A DNA stretch of 64,000 bases from the NCBI GenBank assembly GCA_050012855.1, contig JBEKGJ010000023.1, positions 5,643 to 69,642 on the forward strand, written 5' to 3'. Position numbers and translations under genes: made by a program. Shown here piece by piece: positions 27,668 through 36,433 of this stretch (the stretch's first letter is position 1; each line of letters opens with the position of its first letter). This DNA is from JAJXZJ01 sp050012855. GTDB taxonomy: Bacteria; Verrucomicrobiota; Verrucomicrobiia; Limisphaerales; J093. The notes beneath the pieces are model-generated. The model had not been told where the DNA came from. It worked only from the letters and a program-made list of their open reading frames with translations, and did no database searches.

Positions 27668-29362
27668 ATGAAACCCTTGGAGCAAGTTCGCTGGAGGCTT
27701 GGCGTGGTCCTGGCCGCGCTCGCCCTCGCTGCCTTGACCCACGCCTTGAGCGCCGACGAACCCGCGGCCCGGCATCGGAAATTCATCGAGTTGGGCTGGG
27801 ACATTCCCTCGACGGCGCTGCTGCGGGAGGCCTGGCACGCGATGGAAACGAACACGCCCTTCGACGGCGTCATGTTCAAGGTCGAAACCAAAGACGATCA
27901 GGGCGCCAGCCGCAGCACCGAGGCGCTCTGGGACGCCCGGCCCTGGAAACGCGAATGGCTGCAAGACGCGCTGGCGGATCTGAAATCGTGCCGGTTCACG
28001 CGGTTCACCGACAACTTCCTTCGCTTCAACGCCACGCCCGGCGACCTCGACTGGGCCGACGACCCCGGCTGGACAGCCCTCGCGGACAAGGCCGGGGACT
28101 GCGCGTGGCTGGTGAAGCAGGCTGGCGGCAAGGGGCTGGCGATTGATTTCGAATCCTACGGGGCGCACCAGTTTAAGTTCGACGCCGCCAGGAGACGCTC
28201 CTTCGCGGATACGGCGGCATGGGCGCGGAAACGCGGGGCCCAATTCGCGCAGGCCGTCGCCCGCGAATTTCCCGACGCTGTCCTGCTGACGCTCTGGATG
28301 AACAGCATCAATTTCAAGGCCGGCAAAAGTGACCTGCCGCAGAATATTCTCGCGTCCGCCGGCTATGGCCTGCTGCCGGCGTTCATTGACGGGATGCTTG
28401 ATGCGGCACCACCGGCGATGGTGTTGGTGGACGGCTGCGAAGACGGCTACTACCTCGACAGCGCCGAGGAATACCTGCGCACCGCGCACGAGCTGCGTTC
28501 GTGGAACGGCGCCGCCATCCGCCTCGTCTCGCCGGCGAACCGTCCAAAATATCGGCAGCAGGTGCAGGCGGGTTTCGGCTTCTACCTCGACATGTTCCTG
28601 AACAACGCGACGAACCATTATTATCGCGGCCCGATCAACGGTTCCCGCCTCGCGCGCCTGGAACGGAATCTCGCCTTCGCGTGCGACGCCGCCGACGAAT
28701 ATGTGTGGGTTTACGGGGAGCAATGCCGCTGGTGGGGCCGGCCGACGAGCGTGCCCAACAGCGTCGGTCAGGGCCGCCTGTGGGAGGAAGCGTTGCCCGG
28801 CATCACCCGCGCCATCGCCCAGGTCCGCGACCCGATGCGCGCGGCGCAGGACGAAATCGCGAAGCTCCGCGCCGCCGGCACGCTGACCAACCTCGCCCGC
28901 AACGCGGACTTTGCCCAACCCGCGAGCAGGCAGGAAGGCGCGTTGCCGGCCGAGTTCAGCACCTGGCAGGACGAGCAGACCTCTCCCGGCAAGTTCGCGT
29001 GGGATGCCGGTGTGGGTGGCGGCGCCGGGCGCGCGGCCGGCGTGAAATCGGGCTGCTTCATCCAATCCCACGACGTGCGGCCGGGCGAAACTTATGCGGT
29101 CCAGGCGGAGTGCCTGCCCCGCGGCGCGTCCAACCCGACCCTGATCGCACGCTGGCAAACGGCCGAGGGTCGTTGGACGCACGAGCACGACGACCGCACG
29201 TTCGTGTTCCGGCCGGACGAAGGCGCGTGGCCGAAAGCGTTCGGCGTAATCACCGTTCCGTCCGCCGTGGGAAAACTGGTCATTCTCCTCAACGTCACCG
29301 GCCAGGTCGCCGACACCGACGTGTGCTGGTTCGACAATCTGGCGCTGTATCGGCTCCGGTGA
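27668..29362 (+). CDS. Exported protein of unknown function with C-terminal carbohydrate-binding-like domain
   Basis: No named family recognised. The ~564 residues begin with a signal peptide (MKPLEQVRWRLGVVLAALALAALTHALS region). They continue with a barrel-like domain (HRKFIELGWDIPSTALLREAW, FDGVMFKVETKD, GLAIDFESYGAHQF, MVLVDGCEDGYYLDSAEEYL, YVWVYGEQCRWWG) and end in a ~150-residue jelly-roll-like domain (NLARNADFAQP through VCWFDNLALYRLR), the layout of CBM-type modules. The acidic residues in IDFESYG and YGEQCRWW would suit a glycosidase active site, but this is inference. I chose the ATG at 27668; a GTG 24 bp upstream is possible. It lies 44 bp after a GH16 gene on the same strand. Confidence 0.72.
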   Translation: MKPLEQVRWRLGVVLAALALAALTHALSADEPAARHRKFIELGWDIPSTALLREAWHAMETNTPFDGVMFKVETKDDQGASRSTEALWDARPWKREWLQDALADLKSCRFTRFTDNFLRFNATPGDLDWADDPGWTALADKAGDCAWLVKQAGGKGLAIDFESYGAHQFKFDAARRRSFADTAAWARKRGAQFAQAVAREFPDAVLLTLWMNSINFKAGKSDLPQNILASAGYGLLPAFIDGMLDAAPPAMVLVDGCEDGYYLDSAEEYLRTAHELRSWNGAAIRLVSPANRPKYRQQVQAGFGFYLDMFLNNATNHYYRGPINGSRLARLERNLAFACDAADEYVWVYGEQCRWWGRPTSVPNSVGQGRLWEEALPGITRAIAQVRDPMRAAQDEIAKLRAAGTLTNLARNADFAQPASRQEGALPAEFSTWQDEQTSPGKFAWDAGVGGGAGRAAGVKSGCFIQSHDVRPGETYAVQAECLPRGASNPTLIARWQTAEGRWTHEHDDRTFVFRPDEGAWPKAFGVITVPSAVGKLVILLNVTGQVADTDVCWFDNLALYRLR

Positions 29363-29539
29363 AGGCCGGGGATGCCGGACCCCGCAGCACCCAACAGCTC
29401 TTGTTCCAACCGCAGTCTTCTGGGAAGCGCAGGCTGCCTGCTGCCGGGCTCCGACCTTGCCAGAGCCAGCAGGAATCAATGATAAAGAATACTCGAGTTT
29501 TTCCGCGCTTGGCTGAACCTCCAACCCTCTCGGACCGGC

Positions 29540-30235
29540 TTGGCGGCCAGTGGCCCGAAGTGGAGGCGCACATGGCAGGCCGTCATGGACGCGATTGTGA
29601 ACACCAAGACGGGATCCACCTGGGAACGCTGGGACCGCGCCGTCAAGGATCATGCCTTCGACAGCATCCGCCACCGTCGCGTCCGGGAAACCCAGGCCGA
29701 GCATCTGCTGGCCGCACTGAACCACGGGGCGGTGGCAACGAATGTATTCCTGCGCCGATTGCACAACTTCGCGTTGGACATGAACTGGCTTCCCTGGCCG
29801 GTGATTCCCGAGCGCCAGTGGCCGGCGGTTCGGTATGGCCCCAAACGGACCATCACGTTCGCCAAACATGCGGACATCGTCGAGCGGGAGACCAACCCCG
29901 AACGCAGGGCGTTCTACCAGCTTCTATGGCATCTGGGCGGTTCCCCGGAAATGTCGCCAACCTCAACGCCGAAGACGTCGATTGGCGCAACCGGCTGATC
30001 AGCTACCGCCGCCAGAAGACGAAGCAGACGGCCTAGATCCACTTCGGCGACGCGCTCGCGAAGATTCAGGAAGGCCTGCCCAAGACCGGCCCTTTGTTTC
30101 CGCATCTGCGGTCGATTCGCGCCTCCGACCGGGCGACGGAGTTCAAGCAGCGGTGTCGCGGTTTTGAGATCGAGGAGATCACGCTGCATTCCTGCCGATA
30201 TGCCTGGGCGGAGCGGGCCAAAACCGCTGACAACC
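29540..30235 (+). pseudogene. Decayed tyrosine-recombinase integrase
   Basis: Remnant of a site-specific integrase. The first frame reads a core-binding region (NTKTGSTWERWDRAVKDHAFDS, LRRLHNFALDMNWLPWPVIP) up to about 29945. Homology then moves to another frame (NVANLNAEDVDWRNRLISYRRQKTKQTA) and meets a TAG at 30034-30036. It continues past the stop with HFGDALAKIQEGLPKTGPLFPHL and the catalytic-box-like EITLHSCRYAWAERAKTA, where HSCR is the H-x-x-R motif. The final Tyr box is missing because the homology stops near 30235. With a frameshift, a stop and a missing nucleophile it cannot be active. Confidence 0.75.
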
Positions 30236-30597
30236 CGGAGCGCTTCCATGTCGTGCCACGCCCAGGCGCCACTCGTCAGGAGAGCCTCCGGCGTTTGGCC
30301 GCGGAATCTCACTGTCAAGCCCGAAGACGGGCGCAACTCCGAGGTCCGAGGTCTCCGCATTCCGCAAGAATAACTGGACCCGGGCTCCCAACTGAGGTCG
30401 GGATCCCGACGGTAGCGCATGGCCTGGGCCAGTGTGTGCCGCGTGGTCAATACGCCAACCAAGCCGAGGCTGGTTGCTTCGGCGGCGCTTGCTTGATTCA
30501 GAATGACTCCCTTGGCGAGTGTTAGAGCCGTGCTTCCCAAGAAAAAACACCCTCGAATCAGGGGGTTCATGGGCTGATCCACCGAATGATCTTTGGA
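30236..30597. other. Decayed or non-coding spacer, possible remnant of an exported protein on the minus strand
   Basis: No intact gene. The minus strand from 30582 reads a signal-peptide-like stretch (MDQPMNPLIRGCFFLGSTAL, then KGVILNQASAAE). The following codons have no recognisable domain and run into the antisense of the integrase remnant. It may be the front of a lost exported protein. Confidence 0.35.
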
Positions 30598-32580
30598 TTA
30601 TTCTCCGCTCTTGATGAACCCATAATACCGTCCCATCCAATAGGCATGGAGAAAATCCGCTGCGCCGGTCTCGTTCTCGCGCCACAGTTTCAGCTCGGCC
30701 CAGTGTTCGCCGTCCGCGCTCTGATAGCAACCGCCTGGCCCGCTTGCGACAAGGCCGCGCGGCGTGGCAAAAAACGAGGCTGCGCGCGGGATGCGCCACC
30801 CCTGCATACTCGGCGCGCCCGTCTGACCTTGATCTCGACTGATCTCCAACCGCCCCTCTTCCGTGATGCGGCAGAAAAGATTGCCGGAGACCCGGAGCCA
30901 CCTTTTGAAATCGGACACCGGGAATTTGACGGCCTCTCCCTCGGGAACGGGACGCCAACTCATGCCGCCATCACGGCTCAGGAATATGCCCTGGTCGGTC
31001 TGGACTTGAAGAACGAACGTGCGCCGGCTGGAAGCGACAAGGTTTTGCACTCGGGCGCCGCGCAACCCCGCGCTCACGTCCTGCCACTCCTTCCCGCCGT
31101 CCCGCGTCATGGACACGGTGCCCGTGCTGTCGGAGAACCAGGCCACAAGAGGGTCGTCGCATGAAAACTGGAACGTGATGACACTCGGCTTGAGCCAATT
31201 GTCCATCTGGTATGGATTGCCTTTCCAGGCGTATTCGTTGTCGAGGGGACGCTGGTTGATTGGAATCGGTCGGGCACTAAGTTTTTCGCCGCGGGCAAAC
31301 GGATTGCGTTCGATATCCGTGCGCAGTGAGTTCATGACCGGCCGTAGCACCCGGTCAACGGGATACAAGTGCAGCGTTTCCACCGCCATTCTCATGGCTT
31401 CCTGGGCATGAGGGATTTCGCGCGGCCCGGTTGCAGACATGCCTGGTTTCGCCGGCGCGCGGTAATCCGGCAGCAAGGCGCAGGTCATCCAGGAGAACAG
31501 CGAGTTGCCTTCCATCCAATTCATCTCCCAGAGTTCCGCGACCCATTTCCGGTAGATCTTCAGCAACTCAGGGTCCTTCTCGTAACGAATAAGGTTATAA
31601 AGGGCTTCGTATGCCTGGCCCTCGCTGCTATGGTTCACTCTTGCCAATCGTTCGAGGCTGAACGGGCCCGGGTCGCGAAGCCGGTCCGGGTTGTTTTTGA
31701 ACCGCGCGACCACACGTTGATAAAAGTCCAGGTAACGTCCCTTCCCGGTGACGTGGTGCGCGATCAGCAAATCCGGCAGCAGCATCAGCGATGCGCGCAG
31801 TGAGGGTCGCCCGGGTTCATCCGCGGCATTGGTCCGTTTGAGCCTGGCCGCATAGACCTTCCAATAATACTCATCCCGCGCCGGGTCGGGATCAATGCCC
31901 ACGTGTCCCCACAGGGTCACTTCGCCGTCCACGTCAATGATGCGGCAATGATTGTCCAGCAGGTGAGTCATCAGCTTGTCCACGTCTTCGGCAATGAACC
32001 GGCGTTGCGACGGGTCGGCGGCCAGATCGAAATAGATCGCGTAGCCGTAGAGCACCGCGTTGAAGTTGTCCACGCTCACGTCGCCATGCCAACGGTAATC
32101 GGAGAACCGGCCCTGGCCCTGGTGCCACTTCGGCGAGTCCTGGCCGTTGCGCTCCCAATCCTCGACCGGGCCGTGTCCCTTGACGTAGCCGCGCGCCAGC
32201 AGTCCCGGCTTGCCGGTGACTTCCTGCTGAATCCTGAGCGCACGCAGGATCTCCCCACCGTGCCGGCGCGCCCAAGGGTCCCGCGTCACCGCATATTGAT
32301 AGCCCACCCCGGCAAGATAACGGCCGGTCCAAACCCCCGAATGAATCACGTTGCCGGGTTGGTCAACGGTATGCGGCGACTTTGTGCCGGGCGGGGCGGA
32401 GGGCACAATGCTTACGTAGAGGCCGTCCAGCCAATGTTTGTCGAGGAGATCGCGCTGGAAATAGGCAGCCTTGTCGTGCAGCGGGCTGGAATCAATCGCG
32501 GGCGGCGCGCCGGCAAATACCGGCATCACAGCAATAAGGAGCACCAGACGGCCGATGAATCGATTGAAGTCGGTTTTCAT
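30598..32580 (-). CDS. Exported uncharacterised helical-barrel-like protein with C-terminal BNR/sialidase-type repeats
   Basis: The 660-residue product has a signal peptide (FIGRLVLLIAVMPVFAGA) and a helical domain (~25-480) with hairpin-like repeats (NFNAVLYGYAIYFDLAADPSQ, DEYYWKVYAARLKRTNAADEPGR, EGQAYEALYNLIRYEKDP) that suggests an (alpha/alpha) toroid, as in lyases and glycosidases. Its C-terminal ~150 residues hold Asp-box-like BNR motifs (STGTVSMTRDGGKEWQ, SRDGGMSWRPV, SRDQGQTG). The end, FLHAYWMGRYYGFIKSGE, matches the end of the protein at 51746-53911. It is the last gene of the minus-strand operon; its ATG overlaps the upstream stop (ATGA), which fixes the start although the frame is open further up. 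No enzyme activity can be assigned. Confidence 0.75.
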   Translation of the reverse strand: MKTDFNRFIGRLVLLIAVMPVFAGAPPAIDSSPLHDKAAYFQRDLLDKHWLDGLYVSIVPSAPPGTKSPHTVDQPGNVIHSGVWTGRYLAGVGYQYAVTRDPWARRHGGEILRALRIQQEVTGKPGLLARGYVKGHGPVEDWERNGQDSPKWHQGQGRFSDYRWHGDVSVDNFNAVLYGYAIYFDLAADPSQRRFIAEDVDKLMTHLLDNHCRIIDVDGEVTLWGHVGIDPDPARDEYYWKVYAARLKRTNAADEPGRPSLRASLMLLPDLLIAHHVTGKGRYLDFYQRVVARFKNNPDRLRDPGPFSLERLARVNHSSEGQAYEALYNLIRYEKDPELLKIYRKWVAELWEMNWMEGNSLFSWMTCALLPDYRAPAKPGMSATGPREIPHAQEAMRMAVETLHLYPVDRVLRPVMNSLRTDIERNPFARGEKLSARPIPINQRPLDNEYAWKGNPYQMDNWLKPSVITFQFSCDDPLVAWFSDSTGTVSMTRDGGKEWQDVSAGLRGARVQNLVASSRRTFVLQVQTDQGIFLSRDGGMSWRPVPEGEAVKFPVSDFKRWLRVSGNLFCRITEEGRLEISRDQGQTGAPSMQGWRIPRAASFFATPRGLVASGPGGCYQSADGEHWAELKLWRENETGAADFLHAYWMGRYYGFIKSGE

Positions 32581-33434
32581 GAAAGTATGGCGTGGGGTTG
32601 CCGGAGTTGGCGTCGGCACGCAGCCAGCATTGCCTTCCAGTGGATGCGCAGGAAGGCCGGTTCTTGCAGTGCCTCGCGGGCGTACTTGCGGCCGGCGCGC
32701 GCGAGGGCGAGTTCCGCCTGGATGACCGTCTCGTCGCGGTTGTTGGCCAGGGCGAGCACCCGCGAGTCCGGCGCCACGATTTTCGAGTCGCCGGCCGACC
32801 ACCGGCCCGCCCCCTGCGGCCCAACGGAGTTGGCGAACACATAATAGACTTCGTTCTCGAACGCGCGGAGCGCTATCCCGTCGCGGCCATGCCGCTTGCT
32901 CTTCGAAACCGGCAGCGAGTCCAGCCCCGCATTGGCGTGGAACACGATTTGCGCGCCCAGCATCACGGGCAGGCGCACCAGCTCCGGATAGCGCCGCTCG
33001 TGGCAGATGATCGCCGTGCATGGCACCCCGGCGAGGTGGAAAAACGCCGGCGCATTTCCCGAAGTGAAAAAACGCGCGTCTCGCGCCGTAAGGTGAATCT
33101 TCGAATAGCAGAAGACGGTTCGTCCTCGGCGATCGAACACCACCAGGGAATTGAACCTTTTACGCCCGGCGAAGGTCGGGCTGCCCAGCAGCACATGGCA
33201 GTCCGCAGCGCGAGCCGCCCGGGCGACGCTCTGCAGGGCCGCTGCCACCTCAAGTGGCGAAACGGCGGCAAAATCGCAATCATATCCGGTCACCGCGCAT
33301 TCGGGAAACAGGATGACGTCCGCGCCGGCTTTGGCGGACGAATGAATCACCTCACTAATCCAGGAGACGTTGTCCGCGATGGCGGGGCGGAATTTCATTT
33401 GTGCAGCGGCGACGACGACGCGGGTAGGTTTCAT
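32577..33434 (-). CDS. Carbon-nitrogen hydrolase (nitrilase superfamily)
   Basis: Cytosolic amidase of the nitrilase superfamily, 285 residues, hydrolysing an amide or carbamoyl C-N bond in an unidentified substrate. The catalytic triad is visible: Glu in ILFPECAVTGYD near 45, Lys in VFCYSKIHLTARD near 113, Cys in TAIICHERRYPEL near 146. There is no signal peptide, unlike the second nitrilase of this operon. The ATG overlaps the GH42-like stop (ATGA) and its stop overlaps the next ATG, so it is translated as part of the chain. In this setting it could act on N-acyl or carbamoyl groups released from a glycan; that is inference. Confidence 0.88.
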   Translation of the reverse strand: MKPTRVVVAAAQMKFRPAIADNVSWISEVIHSSAKAGADVILFPECAVTGYDCDFAAVSPLEVAAALQSVARAARAADCHVLLGSPTFAGRKRFNSLVVFDRRGRTVFCYSKIHLTARDARFFTSGNAPAFFHLAGVPCTAIICHERRYPELVRLPVMLGAQIVFHANAGLDSLPVSKSKRHGRDGIALRAFENEVYYVFANSVGPQGAGRWSAGDSKIVAPDSRVLALANNRDETVIQAELALARAGRKYAREALQEPAFLRIHWKAMLAACRRQLRQPHAILS

Positions 33435-36433
33435 GGCTTCGTGAGCTTCAGAATATAGGTCTCGCCGGCGGGAACAACAAAACTCGGCCCCAAGTCGGTC
33501 TCCAATGTCAGGTTTCGTATGCTAAAGGTGAGGTTCGCCGTTAGCCTGACCTGCTGATCGCGCTTGCGATCCAGGTTGTTGACGAAGGCCAGGCAGCCGT
33601 CGCTGGTCTTGATGGCCCGGTATTCGAGGCCGCTGACATGCTTGCCTTCGGGTGTCAGGAACCGGATTGGGCTCTGCGCGCCACAACCGGCCAGCACCGC
33701 ATCCATCAGCTCAACCATGCTGTCGGACACCAGCGGGATGGCCAAATAGTAAATGCTGCCCTTTTCCATCGGTACCTGAACGATCGCCGGCTGGCGGTCT
33801 GCGAACGTGCCCAGGACCCGGTTGCCCGCGCCGACCTTGAGGACGTGCCGCACGCCGGCACCCTGCAATTCCATTTCCTGGCGAAAGACACCGCTCCTGG
33901 CGGTCTTGATTTTGGCCTTGGGCACGTCGGTAATGACATTGTCCACCATCAATCCCATCAGGAACGGGGCCTCGGTTTCCTCGCCGTTCGCGTCTCGCTG
34001 GATGCCGGTGCTGGCCTGGCCCGCGACGATCTTTGGGGCTTTCATGCTGCTCACTTGGAGGTTCAACGGGGCGAGGTAATCCTGCTTGCGGTTGTACTGG
34101 TCGAAGAACCAACTATTGGGCACCAGCACCACCTGGCCGCCGCGCCTGGCAAAGTCCATCACTTTTTGCACTACTTCGGCCTGTTCGCAGGTGGCGGCCG
34201 GGATGACCAACACCTGATATTTTGGCAGTTTGCCTTCGAGCACCTGCCTGGTGGTGATGAAATCAATCGGCACGCCGATCTCCAGCAGCGCATCGTAAGT
34301 CCGCTCCAACTCCAGCAGGTAGGGGGTTTTGTCGCCGCCGGTCTCGGGGACCTGGAGCAGGGAGGCTTTCGAGTAGAGCAGCGCCACGGGCGCGTTGATG
34401 TCCTGCTGGAAGGCGAGGATTTCCTGGCGCAGGCGGCGGAGGTCCAGTCCGGTGCGGAGAAATCGCTCTGCTTCCGGGAGGGTGCAATACGGGGGCCGGC
34501 TGCCGTGACCGTAGAGCACGGCGCCGCCATCGCCCGGCCTATCGGTCCAACCCCAGTAGAGCGAAAGGGCGGACAGCCCGTGGAGGAAACTGGCCATCGT
34601 GTTGCGGTACTCGCTGCCTTCCACCTCGACAATGGCTTTGCGGTTGTCGCTGAGCGAGCGCAGGAAATCGACGTACTTGGTCGAAGCCGGCGATTCGTTA
34701 ATGCAGAAGTCGTTGACCTCGTGGGCCAGCGCTTCCACGTCGCTGCCGCTCTGGCCCCACTCCTTGTTGAAGTTGTAGTGCGGAGCGCAGGTGGCCATGG
34801 GGATGTCGGGATCGAGCTGGCGTTGTTGAGCCTTGGCCCATTTCATGAACTGGGTGAAGCGCCAGAGGTTGAAATCGAGCCAGTCATAACGCTTCGCATC
34901 ATTGGGTTCCCGTTGGCGAAAATCCGGCAGTTGAACCTCGTCGAAATCGCGCTGATGGGTGTCCCAGGCCTGGTTGAGTTTCCCGATGACGCCGAACTTC
35001 TCTTTCAGCCAGGCGCGGAACATGTCGCGGGTGCCGTCGCAGTAGCAGATGTAGAAATACTCGTAATCCAACAGGCTGATCAGGCGGGTCTTGCTCTGCA
35101 TTTGGGCGGGCAGCACCTTCTGATAGGCTTCCACGCAGGCCTGGCGAGTATGGGGGCTTTCCAGGCAAATCACGCAGTTGGCCCCGCTCACACCGCCGGA
35201 CCATTTGTCGGCGATGATGTGTCCACACCAGCCGCCGTCCCAGACGCGGTGGGTGTCGGGGTACTGATTGAAAGCTTCCCAGATGGGCATGTCCTTGTAA
35301 TTAAAGCGGTCGGCGCCCGGGGCCATGCAGGTATAGACCCACGTGGTGTGCCGGTTGAAGAACGGCTCGGCTTCCGGGCTGGGACCGCTGTGGACGCTAT
35401 AGATGAATGTGGGAACCTCGCCCTCGCAGAAGTTGCGGCCCTTGAGCTTCATCCGGGTGAAGTCGGGTTTGGGGGGCGCGTGTCGAGGTTGGGTCTTGCC
35501 GGCGAGAACTGCGGCGATTTCCCGGATAAGGTCCTGACCGCGGGTTTCGACATATTTCAGCGTCTCGGGCCGTTCCTCGGGGAAGCTGTTCCAGCGTTCG
35601 TTGAGGCCAACGCGCATCGGGATGGCCGCCGCCTGCCAGTAAAGCACGTCAAACCCCTTTTCTTCGGCCTGGGAGATCAACTCCGCGACTTTCCCGAATG
35701 ACTTATTCGCTTGTGCGTATTCCGCCACGCCCGAAACCGGCTCACCGCAAACGGCACACTTGGCGGCTTTCGCAGCGACTCCCAGACCGCAGGAAGGGCA
35801 CTTGAGCCCGTCTGGGCCCGAGAGGCCGTGCAAGGCCTCCTCCACCTCGCCGAGAGCCAGGCCGCTCTTGCCGCTCTGGTCTTCGATCTTTTCCAGCCGG
35901 AGTTCGTCCAACCAAATCTTGCCCGAGCCGAACAGGTAGATATAGAGCAAGTTGCTGTCGCACGCTTCTTCAAACTGTTGCGTGATGTCGAACTTTCGCC
36001 AGCCGTACGTCCCCGTCGGCAGATCCGTCATCAACTCTTTGCCTTTCGGTTCGAATGATACCACCAGCCCGCGATCATAGAGGCCGGTCTTGAGATCAAT
36101 CGCGCGGACGTAGCCTGAGAGTCGGTACCAGCCAGCCTCGGTCTTGACCGTCTGGCTGATGCCGAGTTTGCAGGCGCCGTAGCTAAGCATTTCAGCGCTG
36201 GCCCGGCCTTCGTGCTTGATGTCGGTATCGGCCACACGCCGGCAGTTGCCTTCCCACTTCCAGCCCGACCAGACCTTGAAGGGGTTCCCCTGCTCATCGG
36301 GTTGGTCGAGGTACTGTTCAAAACCGCCGTCTTTCAGGACGTTTTCGCCAGCCTGTGCTTCGCCGGCCAGCCACGGCAGGGTCAGCAGGAGGCACGTTAA
36401 CAAGCAGTTCATCGGGTTGTTCATCAATCTCAT
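33431..36433 (-). CDS. Exported GH42-like beta-galactosidase-type enzyme with N-terminal lectin-like domain and zinc-ribbon
   Basis: Predicted secreted clan GH-A hydrolase of about 1000 residues. Order: signal peptide (~1-28), jelly-roll domain (~30-185, ENVLKDGGFEQYLDQ to IWLDELRLEKIE), a four-cysteine ribbon (CPSCG and CAVCG near 213-230), the barrel (~320-650) with RAWLKEKFGVIGKLNQAWDTH, a GH42-type family signature. It ends with a trimerisation-like flavodoxin domain (ITTRQVLEGKLPKYQVLVIPAATCEQ, RGGQVVLVPNSWFF, ~690-770) and a C-terminal beta domain. Candidate catalytic acids are in LLDYEYFY and IVEVEGSEY. The start ATG at 36433 overlaps the upstream stop (ATGA) and begins the signal peptide. 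A zinc ribbon in an exported enzyme is unusual. Sugar specificity is not shown. Confidence 0.8.
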   Translation of the reverse strand: MRLMNNPMNCLLTCLLLTLPWLAGEAQAGENVLKDGGFEQYLDQPDEQGNPFKVWSGWKWEGNCRRVADTDIKHEGRASAEMLSYGACKLGISQTVKTEAGWYRLSGYVRAIDLKTGLYDRGLVVSFEPKGKELMTDLPTGTYGWRKFDITQQFEEACDSNLLYIYLFGSGKIWLDELRLEKIEDQSGKSGLALGEVEEALHGLSGPDGLKCPSCGLGVAAKAAKCAVCGEPVSGVAEYAQANKSFGKVAELISQAEEKGFDVLYWQAAAIPMRVGLNERWNSFPEERPETLKYVETRGQDLIREIAAVLAGKTQPRHAPPKPDFTRMKLKGRNFCEGEVPTFIYSVHSGPSPEAEPFFNRHTTWVYTCMAPGADRFNYKDMPIWEAFNQYPDTHRVWDGGWCGHIIADKWSGGVSGANCVICLESPHTRQACVEAYQKVLPAQMQSKTRLISLLDYEYFYICYCDGTRDMFRAWLKEKFGVIGKLNQAWDTHQRDFDEVQLPDFRQREPNDAKRYDWLDFNLWRFTQFMKWAKAQQRQLDPDIPMATCAPHYNFNKEWGQSGSDVEALAHEVNDFCINESPASTKYVDFLRSLSDNRKAIVEVEGSEYRNTMASFLHGLSALSLYWGWTDRPGDGGAVLYGHGSRPPYCTLPEAERFLRTGLDLRRLRQEILAFQQDINAPVALLYSKASLLQVPETGGDKTPYLLELERTYDALLEIGVPIDFITTRQVLEGKLPKYQVLVIPAATCEQAEVVQKVMDFARRGGQVVLVPNSWFFDQYNRKQDYLAPLNLQVSSMKAPKIVAGQASTGIQRDANGEETEAPFLMGLMVDNVITDVPKAKIKTARSGVFRQEMELQGAGVRHVLKVGAGNRVLGTFADRQPAIVQVPMEKGSIYYLAIPLVSDSMVELMDAVLAGCGAQSPIRFLTPEGKHVSGLEYRAIKTSDGCLAFVNNLDRKRDQQVRLTANLTFSIRNLTLETDLGPSFVVPAGETYILKLTKP

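Noticed and set aside
30179..30958. 259-codon minus-strand frame across the end of the BNR protein gene
   Set aside because: It overlaps a well-supported gene in the same strand in another frame and has no domain.
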